Assembly: GCF_014207185.1 (NCBI RefSeq)
Contig: NZ_JACHCP010000004.1
Location: forward strand, 470,258 to 534,257
DNA length: 64,000 nucleotides
Direction: 5' to 3'
DNA from: Rhodanobacter sp. A1T4
Lineage (GTDB): Bacteria > Pseudomonadota > Gammaproteobacteria > Xanthomonadales > Rhodanobacteraceae
Below, one piece after another: positions 52,718 to 60,931 of the stretch. Each line of letters opens with the position of its first letter. The stretch's first letter is position 1. Below the pieces are notes generated by a model. That model saw only the letters and a list, made by a program, of their open reading frames with translations, was not told the origin of the DNA and did not search any database. The position numbers and the translations under genes were made by a program.

Positions 52718-54847
52718 GTGCCTCCAGTCGTCAAATCTTCCAGCTTGCAGCAATGGCGCGATCGCGCCGGCGTGCTGCCGCCGGTGATGGTGGCTGCGCT
52801 GGAGGCCTGTGCTCAGCAGCGCCTGCCCGAGGCCGAATGCTGTGACGTGCTGGATTTGCTGGAGCTGCTGGGTTGCGACTCCCAGACCCAGGCGGCGGCA
52901 TTATGGTTTGAGCTGGCGCGGGTCACCCCCGATGTCTGGAGGACGCAAAGCGCGACGCTTCCGGCAGAATTGAAGCGGCTGGTGGATGGCCAGCAGGCCG
53001 CTGAACAGGTGTGGGCATTGCATGCCCAGCACGCGCCGGATGCAGCGACGGAAGGTTTGCGTCGATTGCTTCTTGCGATCGTGCGCGACCTTCGCGTGGT
53101 GTTTGTATTGCTGGCGCGGCAGCTGGCCAGGATGCGCGCCGCCATCTCGCTGCCGGGTGAGCAGAGCACAGCACTGGCGCGTTTGACCCGTGATATCCAC
53201 GCGCCGCTGGCCAACCGGCTCGGCATCTGGCAACTGAAATGGGAGCTGGAGGATCTAGCCTTCCGTTTTCTGCAGCCGGACGTCTACCGACGCATCGCGA
53301 AACTGCTCGATGAGCGTCGCGGCGATCGCGAGTTGTTTATTCGCGAGGTGTTGACCGAACTTGGCCAGACGCTGGAGACCAACGGCATTCGTGCGGAACT
53401 GGCAGGGCGTCCCAAGCACATCTACTCGATCTGGAAAAAAATGCAGCGCAAAGCGCTGGATTTTTCCGATCTGTACGACATCCGCGCCGTGCGCATCCTG
53501 GTCGACAGCGTCGCTGACTGTTATGCCGCGTTGGGTCTTGTGCATGCGCGCTGGCCGCATCTGCCGGGCGAGTTCGATGATTACATCGCGCGACCCAAGG
53601 CCAACGGCTACCGCTCCCTGCACACGGCCGTACTCGGTCCGTCGGGCAAGACGCTGGAAGTGCAGATCCGCACCCACGAGATGCATCACGCCAACGAGCT
53701 GGGTGTGGCCGCGCACTGGCGCTACAAGGAGGGCGGGAGCAGCGACGTCGAGTTCGAGGCGAAGATCGCCTGGATGCGCAAGCTGCTTGAACCGCGTGGC
53801 GAGGACGACAGCGCGCTGGCCGCCGATCTGCACAGCGAACTACTGGAAGATCGTGTCTACCTGCTGACGCCAAAGGGCGAAATTTTCGATCTGGCGCACG
53901 GCGCGACGGTGCTGGATTTTGCCTACCTCGTACATACCGAGGTCGGTCATCGCTGCCGCGGCGCCAAGGTCAACGGCCGCATCGTGCCGCTGACTTTCCA
54001 GCCGCAGAGCGGCGACCGGGTGGAGATTCTCACCACCAAGCTGGGTGAGCCGAGCCGCGACTGGTTGTCGCCGCACCACGGTTACCTCACCACGGCACGG
54101 GCCAAGGACAAGGTGCGCGCGTGGTTCCGGCGGATCGCTCACGATGCCAATGTCGCGGTGGGCCGCACGATGTTCGAGCGCGAACTGAAGCGACTGGCAC
54201 TGCCCAGCATGGATGTGGCCAAACTGCCGGCGCATTTTCATCTGAAGAATCATGAGGAGCTGCTGGTCGCGCTGGCGTTGGGTGAACTCGTGCCCGGCCA
54301 GATCTCGCGCGTGCTGCAGGAAGCTGCGCAGCCGCCGGCCGCACCGGCTGCGCCGGCGCCGGCTTACGTCGCGCGCCCGGCATCGCTGGATCACAGCGCG
54401 CTCAGCATCGAGGGCATTGGCAACCTGCTGACCACGCTGGCGCGCTGCTGCCAGCCATTGCCGGGCGACGCGGTGCGTGGCTTCGTCACCAAGGGGCGTG
54501 GCGTGTCCGTGCATCGCGCGGACTGCGTCAGCCTGGCGCGGCTGATGCGCACTGATCCGGATCGGGTGATCGAGGTGACCTGGGGCAATGCCGCCAACCA
54601 GGCCTACGAGATCGACATCGAAGTGCGTGGCTACGATCGCAAGGGTTTGCAGAAAGACGTGACCGGGATCATCAGCAACACTAGCGCCCATATCATCGCC
54701 TCGTCCAGCCGTCTGTTTGCACGCACCGGCGAAGTGGAAATGCGCTACACCCTGCGTGTGCGCGATTTCGAACAATTGTCGACCTTGCTCAGTAAGCTGA
54801 CCGTGCTGCCCAACGTGCTCGATGCGCGACGCGTCGGTGTGGCGTGA
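52718..54847 (+). CDS. relA: GTP pyrophosphokinase RelA
   Basis: This is a (p)ppGpp synthetase of about 709 residues that acts in the stringent response on stalled ribosomes. The order is: degenerate HD domain (LTRDIHAPLANRLGIWQLKWELED, lacking the HD metal motif, as in synthetase-only RelA); synthetase domain (GRPKHIYSIWKKMQ, DLYDIRAVRILV, ANGYRSLHTAV); TGS domain (LTPKGEIFDLAHGATVLDFAY); zinc-finger/CC region (LARCCQPLPGD); C-terminal ACT (EIDIEVRGYDRKGLQ). GTG 52718 with AAGGA 11 bases upstream looks better than ATG 52688, which overlaps a TAATAT sequence that may be the promoter -10 box. Confidence 0.94.
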   Translation: MPPVVKSSSLQQWRDRAGVLPPVMVAALEACAQQRLPEAECCDVLDLLELLGCDSQTQAAALWFELARVTPDVWRTQSATLPAELKRLVDGQQAAEQVWALHAQHAPDAATEGLRRLLLAIVRDLRVVFVLLARQLARMRAAISLPGEQSTALARLTRDIHAPLANRLGIWQLKWELEDLAFRFLQPDVYRRIAKLLDERRGDRELFIREVLTELGQTLETNGIRAELAGRPKHIYSIWKKMQRKALDFSDLYDIRAVRILVDSVADCYAALGLVHARWPHLPGEFDDYIARPKANGYRSLHTAVLGPSGKTLEVQIRTHEMHHANELGVAAHWRYKEGGSSDVEFEAKIAWMRKLLEPRGEDDSALAADLHSELLEDRVYLLTPKGEIFDLAHGATVLDFAYLVHTEVGHRCRGAKVNGRIVPLTFQPQSGDRVEILTTKLGEPSRDWLSPHHGYLTTARAKDKVRAWFRRIAHDANVAVGRTMFERELKRLALPSMDVAKLPAHFHLKNHEELLVALALGELVPGQISRVLQEAAQPPAAPAAPAPAYVARPASLDHSALSIEGIGNLLTTLARCCQPLPGDAVRGFVTKGRGVSVHRADCVSLARLMRTDPDRVIEVTWGNAANQAYEIDIEVRGYDRKGLQKDVTGIISNTSAHIIASSSRLFARTGEVEMRYTLRVRDFEQLSTLLSKLTVLPNVLDARRVGVA

Positions 54848-54994
54848 GCGATGCACTCGCGTCGATCGCGCGGACTTCGCAGACGCCGCGCGCCGGAAAC
54901 CCTTGCGCCCCAAGCTGAACGCGCGACTTTGCGACCTGAAGCGCGCCGGCAGCCCGATGTTAAGCTGCGGCCATTGCCCTGAAGCCCCGGAATC

Positions 54995-56728
54995 ATGAGC
55001 GGACGTCGAGACCAGCACGAAGCGGATCCCCATCGTCGCACCGAGCCTACGCTTGGTGATATCGATCATCTGGATTCGCCGCGTGCTCCGTCCAGCGATG
55101 GCCTGCCGCAAGTCAACGTCGAAGCACGGACCGGACGGCCGGGAATACCATCGCAGCCGCCCCGCAAAAAACCAGCCGGGAATAAACGCGGCTGGCTCCT
55201 GCCAGTGCTGTTGCTCGTACTGATCGCGGTGATCGCCACCGCATGGCTCAACCAGGGCTGGCTGCGTGGAAAGCTGCCGAACACCGAACTCAATGACGTG
55301 CTGAGTCGTGCGCAGCAGGCACTGCAGGCTGGACATCTGGACGGCCAGGATGGCACTAGTGCGCGTGAACTTTTCCAGGCGGCCGTGGCGCTGCAGCCGG
55401 ATAACGATCGCGCTGCCGATGGGCTGCGCCAAGTGGGTCAGGCCGAGCTGGCGCAGGCGGATGCCGCGTTGCAGGCCGGCCATCTCGATCAGGCTGCGCA
55501 GCAGGCCGCATCGGCTCGTGATCTGCTCGGCGGCGGTACCGATGTCGATCGGCTCGATGCCCAGATCGCCCAGGCGCGTGCGGCGCAGGGTTCATCGCAG
55601 GTCAAAACGGTCGACCTCGTTGATCAGGCGCAGCAGGCGCTGGCCGACGGCAAGCTCGAAGGCCCGCACGGCGCCGGCGCGCTCTACAAGCAGATGCTGC
55701 AGGCCGACCCGAACAATGCGGTCGCCGCGCATGGGCTGGATCAGGTCGGTGACGCGCTGGCGGTGCAGGCGCACAAGGCGTTCGACGCCAATGACAGCAC
55801 CACCGCCAATGCCACGGTCGAGGAACTGGCCGCGCTGCAGCCGAACAACGGTGCGCTGCCGGCACTGCGCGCGCAGCAGGCGCAGACGCGCAAGCAGGAC
55901 GATGGCGCACTCGATGCCGAGCTCAAGCAGGGTATGGACGCTTTTCGTGCCGGCCGCATTGTGGGCCAGGGAGACGACACCGCGTTGAGTCACTTCAAGG
56001 CCGCGCTGGCGATCGATCCAGACAATGCCGATGCCCGGGCCGGCCTCGGCAAGGTGGCGCAGGCGCTGACCGTGCAGGCCAGCGCGGCGATCGATGCCGG
56101 CGACACCGGACAGGCGACGCAGCTGCTTGATCAGGCCGCCGCACTGGCGCCGAAATCGGCCGACCTTGCTGCCGCGCGCGCGCGTCTCAACAGCACACCA
56201 GCCCAGGGCGCTGCATCACCCGCCGGCGATCCGAATTCGCAAGCGGACGACTCAGTGCAACCCTCCGCCCCGGTCGTGCTGTCGCCGCAACAGAGCGCCA
56301 CAGTCGCGCGGCTGGTGCAGCGCGCGCAGGTCGCTGCGGCACGTGGTGACATCATGTTGCCGCCAGGCAACAGCGCCTACGATCTCTACCGCAACGCGCT
56401 GGTCATCGATGGCAGTAATGCTGTCGCGCTGCAGGGTTTGCAGGCATTGCCGGTGCAGGTGGAAAAGCAGTTCAACCAGGCTTTGTCCAACGGCAATCTG
56501 GGGCAGGCCAGCGACATGCTTCAGAATCTCTCTGAGCTGGCGCCTGGCGAGGCCTCGCAGAGCGCGCTGAGCGATCGACTCGCCAGCGCATGGCTGGATC
56601 AGGCCGAGCAGCAATTGAGTTCAGGCGATCGCATCGGTGCTGCCCAATCGCTTGATCGCGCGCGCAAGCTGTCGCCCAACCAGCCACGCGTACTCGATCT
56701 TGCCGCGCGACTGCAGAGCAGCCCTTGA
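54995..56728 (+). CDS. TPR-like single-pass membrane protein
   Basis: This is a 577-residue protein. A hydrophilic, Pro/Arg-rich N-terminus (residues 1-64) is followed by one membrane helix (WLLPVLLLVLIAVIATAWL, about 66-85) and a long Ala/Gln/Asp-rich alpha-helical domain with repeated segments of about 34-50 residues. Examples are RAQQALQAGHLDGQDGTSA...ALQPDN, AQQALADGKLEGPHGAGA...ADPNN and GMDAFRAGRIVGQGDDTA...AIDPDN. The repeats look like tetratricopeptide units, so protein binding in the periplasm is likely. I cannot name a family. It lies between relA and an inverted-repeat element, on its own. Confidence 0.78.
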   Translation: MSGRRDQHEADPHRRTEPTLGDIDHLDSPRAPSSDGLPQVNVEARTGRPGIPSQPPRKKPAGNKRGWLLPVLLLVLIAVIATAWLNQGWLRGKLPNTELNDVLSRAQQALQAGHLDGQDGTSARELFQAAVALQPDNDRAADGLRQVGQAELAQADAALQAGHLDQAAQQAASARDLLGGGTDVDRLDAQIAQARAAQGSSQVKTVDLVDQAQQALADGKLEGPHGAGALYKQMLQADPNNAVAAHGLDQVGDALAVQAHKAFDANDSTTANATVEELAALQPNNGALPALRAQQAQTRKQDDGALDAELKQGMDAFRAGRIVGQGDDTALSHFKAALAIDPDNADARAGLGKVAQALTVQASAAIDAGDTGQATQLLDQAAALAPKSADLAAARARLNSTPAQGAASPAGDPNSQADDSVQPSAPVVLSPQQSATVARLVQRAQVAAARGDIMLPPGNSAYDLYRNALVIDGSNAVALQGLQALPVQVEKQFNQALSNGNLGQASDMLQNLSELAPGEASQSALSDRLASAWLDQAEQQLSSGDRIGAAQSLDRARKLSPNQPRVLDLAARLQSSP

Positions 56729-56756
56729 GCGTGGCATGAGGCTCGTTCAAGGCACA

Positions 56757-56953
56757 AGAGCCTGTTCACGATCTCCACGTAGCCCGCGTTGTGCCGTGGC
56801 GGTCGCCACGACGCAACCCTTCGGGCCGGGTCGGTTTGCCCCCATGCCAGCGTCATCACTCGGTCGTGTACCGACGTACACTCCCTCCTTCTTCCTTGGC
56901 CTGCGCGCAAACCGATCCCGGCGCGGGCCACGTGGAGATCGTGAACAGGCTCT
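56757..56953. repeat. 197-bp element with 32-bp terminal inverted repeats (MITE-like)
   Basis: The left arm starts AGAGCCTGTTCACGATCTCC (56757-56788). The right arm (56922-56953) is its reverse complement with about one mismatch over 32 bases. The middle has shorter palindromic pieces (GCCGTGGCGGTCGCCACGAC) and no convincing gene. There is no clear target duplication. It ends two bases before the ribosome binding site (AAGGA) of the next gene, so it forms the end of that gene's leader. Confidence 0.85.
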
Positions 56954-56965
56954 AAGGAATTCGCT

Positions 56966-57808
56966 TTGACCGTATTGGTCCTCGGGGGAAGCAGCCAGAT
57001 CGGTCACTTCCTGCTGCCGCGTTTGCTGACATGTGGCGAACCGGTCATCGCAGTGAGCCGACACCCACCAAGCATGTCTTCCGAGGTGCAATGGCGTCTT
57101 GGTCATTTGCCCGATGCCATGCCGGAGCTGCCACCGCTATCGGCCATCGTCAGCTTCGGTCCACTGCTGGCATTGGCCGAGTGGCTGGCGAGTGAATCGC
57201 TGTCGGGTGCGCCACGAGTAATCGCCACCAGCTCGATGAGTGCCGAAACCAAGCGCGATTCCAGCGTGCCTGCCGAGCGCGAAATATCCCGCCAGCTGCG
57301 TGATGGCGAAGCGGCGTTGGCCTCCGCCTGCGCCCGTCATGGTTGCAGCTGGACGGTGCTGCGACCCACGCTCATTTATGGCGCCGGCATGGACAAGAGC
57401 CTGACGCCGATGGCGCGTCGGGCCATGCGCCTGCGGCTGTTTCCATTGCCATCCGGTCGCGGTTTGCGCCAGCCGGTGCACGCCGACGATATCGCGCAGG
57501 CCGTGCTGGCGGCGCTGGATTGTCCCGCGTCAGTCGGCCGTATTTTGCCGATCGGCGGCGGTGAACGACTGACCGCCGGCGAGATGTTTGCGCGCGTCCA
57601 TCGCAGCCTGCCTTGCGCCACGCTGCCGCTGCCGCTGCCGGCGTGGCTGTTGCGCCTGGGCCGACATGGCGTGCCGCGATTGCGCGGCCCGTTGCACCGG
57701 CTCGATGCCGATCTGATAGCCGACAATGGCGAATTGCAGCGATTGCTCGGCATCAATCCGCGGCCGTTCCACCCCGAGGCCTCGTCATGGGTGCCTGCCC
57801 ATTTTTAA
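56966..57808 (+). CDS. NAD(P)-dependent epimerase/dehydratase-like protein
   Basis: This is a 280-residue protein of the atypical extended SDR group. The N-terminal Rossmann motif is VLVLGGSSQIGHFLLPRLL. RVIATSSMSAETK and WTVLRPTLIYGAGMDKSL contain the LRP-x-IYG segment typical of NAD-dependent epimerases, and RQPVHADDIAQAVLAAL is also standard. The usual YxxxK catalytic pair is not obvious. The start is TTG (56966), with AAGGA seven bases upstream, directly after the inverted-repeat element. The substrate is unknown. Confidence 0.8.
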   Translation: MTVLVLGGSSQIGHFLLPRLLTCGEPVIAVSRHPPSMSSEVQWRLGHLPDAMPELPPLSAIVSFGPLLALAEWLASESLSGAPRVIATSSMSAETKRDSSVPAEREISRQLRDGEAALASACARHGCSWTVLRPTLIYGAGMDKSLTPMARRAMRLRLFPLPSGRGLRQPVHADDIAQAVLAALDCPASVGRILPIGGGERLTAGEMFARVHRSLPCATLPLPLPAWLLRLGRHGVPRLRGPLHRLDADLIADNGELQRLLGINPRPFHPEASSWVPAHF

Positions 57809-57974
57809 GTCTGCATAGCGTCGACCGAGCCGTATGCGCCGGAATTTCATGGCTCGCGTTGGTTGCCTGCGCTTGATTGCCCGCGAATCGCCTCGAAAGC
57901 GGCCGCTGCGTTCATGGGCGCGCCGGGAAGCAGGCTCTATGATCGACCCACTTGTTCGATAGGATTTCCCCACG

Positions 57975-60335
57975 TTGCCTTTTCTGACTCGTCTTGGTTC
58001 GTTCGCGCGCAGTTGCTGGCCCTGGGTGCGCATCCCTTTCTGGATTGGCATGGGCCTGCTGTTCGGCTTCGTGCTGCCGTACACGCTGATCCTCAACAAA
58101 CGCGTGCAGGATCGCTTCAACGATCTGGTTTTCGCCGTACCTACACGCGTCTATGCGCGGCCGCTGGCACTGGCGGCGGGTACACCAATGACGTCCGCTG
58201 CACTGGAGCTGGAGCTGACTTTTTCCGGCTACAGCCACGACGGGAATGGCGACATCGTTGGCAGCTGGGTGAAGCGGGGTACGACCTACACCATTTCCTC
58301 GCGTGGCTATGCTGGCCCCGACGGCGGCGAGCTGCCCAAGCGGATCGAGGTCACGCTGGGCAACGGCACCGTGCAGCAGGTCAGGGATGCGGCGAGCAAT
58401 AATGCGATTCCGCTTACGCATCTGGATCCGGCGCGTATCGCCACGCTTTACGGCGCCAAGCAGGAAGAGCGTCGTTTTGTGCGTCTGGCCGATGTGCCGC
58501 CGCTGCTGCTCAGTGGCTTGCAGGCGGTCGAGGATCGCGACTTCAAGCATCACATCGGTATCGATTTCGGTGCGATCCTGCGTGCCTCGTTCGCCAACTT
58601 GCGCGCCGGTCATACCGTGCAGGGTGGCTCAACGCTGACTCAGCAGCTGGTGCGTAATCTGTTCCTCACGCGCGATCAAAATTTCACCCGCAAATTCAAC
58701 GAAGCGCTGATGTCGCTGTTACTCGAGGCGCACTACAGCAAGGGGCGGATTCTCGAGGCCTACGTCAACGACGTTTTCCTCGGTCAGCAGGGCGATCAGG
58801 CGGTGCACGGTTTCGCGGCTGCGGCGGAGTTCTACTTCGGTCGTCGGATGGAAGATCTGCGCCCACAGGAAATCGCCTTGCTGGTCGGCATGGTCAAGGG
58901 GCCGAGCTATTACGACCCTCGCCGCGCCCCCGATCGGGCACTGGCACGGCGCAATCTGGTGATCCAGGAGTTTGCCAATACCGGCCTGCTGACTGCCGCG
59001 CAGACCAATGCGGCGCAGGCCTCACCGCTGGGCGTGATCAGTGACGGCCAGCTGCCGCACAATCGTTTTCCGGCCTTCATGGAGTTGGTGCGTTCGCAGA
59101 TCACGACTGACTTCGACGAGCAGTCGCTGCGTGATGGCAATCTGTCGATCTTCACCACGCTTGATCCTACCGCACAGCTCTACACCGAGCAGGCGATAAC
59201 CACAGCGCTGAAGGGCCTGGGCAAGCGTGCGAACGAGGTACAGGCAGCCGGCGTGGTTACCGATGCGCCGACCGGCAGCGTACTCGCCGTCGTTGGCAGC
59301 CGCACGCCGGGCGAGCAAGGCTTCAATCGCGCGATCGATGCGCGACGTCCGATTGGGTCGCTGGTCAAGCCGTTCGTCTATCTGGTGGCGTTGACCCAGC
59401 CCGAGCGCTGGAACCTGTCGACCCTGCTCGACGACAGTCCGGTCAGCCTGCGCCAGCCCGATGGCAGTTACTGGGAGCCGCACAACGACGACAATCAGAG
59501 CCACGGCCAACTGCCGATGGTCGATGCGCTGGCGCATTCGTGGAACCTGGCCACCATCCATCTCGGCCTTGCGGTGGGCTTGCCGCGTATCCAGGCATTC
59601 CTGAAATCGTTCGGTCTGGAAAACGTAAGCCCGAGTCCGTCGCTGCTGATCGGTGCACTGGATCTCGCACCGCTGCAGGTCGCGCAGATGTATCAATACC
59701 TGGCTGCCGATGGGCATGCGCTGCCGCTGGTCGCAGTGCGCGGTGTGGTCAATGGCAACGGTCAGACCATCAAGCGCTATCAGGTACAGGCGGGCGAAGG
59801 TGAGTACCAGAATGCGGTGCGCCTGATCACCTGGGCGTTGCAGCAAGTCACCCTGTTCGGCACGGCGCATTCGATCGGCGATTCCGACCTCGCGCGGCTG
59901 GATGCGGCCGGCAAAACCGGTACCAGCAACGACATGCGCGACAGCTGGTTCGCCGGCTATACCGGTCAGCATCTGGCGGTGTTCTGGATGGGCCGCGACG
60001 ACAACAAGCCGACCGTGCTGTTTGGTGCGACTGGTGCTCTGCGCGCCTGGCGCGAGTTGTTCGCCAAATTGCCGACCAAGCCGTTGTCGACCACGCCGGC
60101 ACCGGGGCTGGAGCTGGCCTGGATCAATCCAGTCGATGGCAAACCGACCCAGCCATCGTGCCAGGGCGCGCGGCAGTTCGAGGTGGTGTCGGGTAGCTTG
60201 CCTGCGGACACCGAGGGCTGTTTCTGGCAAGGTGTAAAGAGTCTGTTTGGTGGCGGCGAGCAGCCTGCTGCTGCCGGCAGCGCACAGCCCAATGCACCCA
60301 ATCCAAGCACCACCGACACACCGATCCGGAATTGA
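57975..60335 (+). CDS. mrcB: penicillin-binding protein 1B (bifunctional peptidoglycan synthase)
   Basis: This is a 786-residue class A PBP. After a short cytoplasmic N-terminus and one membrane helix (about residues 18-40) comes a UB2H-like region. The GT51 glycosyltransferase follows, with catalytic Glu in AVEDRDFKHHIGID (near 186), QGGSTLTQQLVRNLF and GRILEAYVNDVFLGQ. The transpeptidase has Ser in RPIGSLVKPF (near 461), SWN in AHSWNLATI, and KTGTS (near 646). It polymerises and cross-links peptidoglycan at the outer face of the inner membrane. The start is TTG. The next gene, three bases on, encodes a lipoprotein likely to activate it. Confidence 0.94.
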   Translation: MPFLTRLGSFARSCWPWVRIPFWIGMGLLFGFVLPYTLILNKRVQDRFNDLVFAVPTRVYARPLALAAGTPMTSAALELELTFSGYSHDGNGDIVGSWVKRGTTYTISSRGYAGPDGGELPKRIEVTLGNGTVQQVRDAASNNAIPLTHLDPARIATLYGAKQEERRFVRLADVPPLLLSGLQAVEDRDFKHHIGIDFGAILRASFANLRAGHTVQGGSTLTQQLVRNLFLTRDQNFTRKFNEALMSLLLEAHYSKGRILEAYVNDVFLGQQGDQAVHGFAAAAEFYFGRRMEDLRPQEIALLVGMVKGPSYYDPRRAPDRALARRNLVIQEFANTGLLTAAQTNAAQASPLGVISDGQLPHNRFPAFMELVRSQITTDFDEQSLRDGNLSIFTTLDPTAQLYTEQAITTALKGLGKRANEVQAAGVVTDAPTGSVLAVVGSRTPGEQGFNRAIDARRPIGSLVKPFVYLVALTQPERWNLSTLLDDSPVSLRQPDGSYWEPHNDDNQSHGQLPMVDALAHSWNLATIHLGLAVGLPRIQAFLKSFGLENVSPSPSLLIGALDLAPLQVAQMYQYLAADGHALPLVAVRGVVNGNGQTIKRYQVQAGEGEYQNAVRLITWALQQVTLFGTAHSIGDSDLARLDAAGKTGTSNDMRDSWFAGYTGQHLAVFWMGRDDNKPTVLFGATGALRAWRELFAKLPTKPLSTTPAPGLELAWINPVDGKPTQPSCQGARQFEVVSGSLPADTEGCFWQGVKSLFGGGEQPAAAGSAQPNAPNPSTTDTPIRN

Positions 60336-60337
60336 CC

Positions 60338-60874
60338 ATGTTGCCTGTTTCCAAGCGTGCTTCTGTTCTGCTTCTCTTGCTCGCCGCCGCATCGCTCGGC
60401 GCATGCAGCCTGTTCGAGCCTGCTCCGACGCCTACCGCACCGGCTTACACGCCTCCCAGCTATGACTTGGTGGCCTCGATCCGCGCCGCAGGCGATCGTG
60501 AGCAGTCGGTGATCGCGGTCAATCCGTTGCGCGACGCGGGTGTTGCCGGTTTGCAGGACGCGGCGCAGGTGGACGAGAAGGCTGGTCGTTATGCCGACGC
60601 CGCCGGCAAGCTCGATCAGGCGATCAAGCTCAGCCCGAACTCACCGGACCTGCTGCAGGATCGCGCCGAAATCGCGGTACGTATGAAGGATTACCCGATG
60701 GCCGAAAAGCTTGCGCACCAGTCGTGGTCGATTGGTCCCAAGCTCGGCCCATTGTGCGCGCGCAACTGGCAGACCGTGGTCGAGATCCGCCTGCAGCAGA
60801 ACGATCAGGCCGGCGCCGTCACCGCGCGCAAATGGGTGCAGCAGTGCCACAAGCCAGGCCAGCCGCGCTATTGA
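60338..60874 (+). CDS. TPR lipoprotein, probable LpoP-like activator of PBP1B
   Basis: This is a 178-residue lipoprotein with signal ASVLLLLLAAASLGAC (lipobox Cys near 23), a Pro/Thr-rich linker (EPAPTPTAPAYTPPS), and a helical domain with TPR-like repeats (AGRYADAAGKLDQAIKLSPNSPDLLQDRAEIAVRMKDYPMAEKLA). A small TPR lipoprotein immediately after mrcB matches the arrangement of LpoP in Pseudomonas, an outer-membrane activator of PBP1b unrelated to LpoB. The assignment rests on architecture and position, not on a specific residue match. It probably shares the mrcB transcript. Confidence 0.75.
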   Translation: MLPVSKRASVLLLLLAAASLGACSLFEPAPTPTAPAYTPPSYDLVASIRAAGDREQSVIAVNPLRDAGVAGLQDAAQVDEKAGRYADAAGKLDQAIKLSPNSPDLLQDRAEIAVRMKDYPMAEKLAHQSWSIGPKLGPLCARNWQTVVEIRLQQNDQAGAVTARKWVQQCHKPGQPRY

Positions 60875-60931
60875 AGCCCACACCGGCGGTTATCGTTTCA
60901 CCGCATGGGTGTGCTGGGCGATACTGCGTGA

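Noticed and set aside
53840..55483. 547-codon open frame on the minus strand
   Set aside because: It is antisense to relA and the TPR gene, whose protein motifs are clear; no domain is visible in the reverse frame.
59022..60404. 460-codon open frame on the minus strand
   Set aside because: It is antisense to the mrcB transpeptidase domain, which carries all catalytic motifs.
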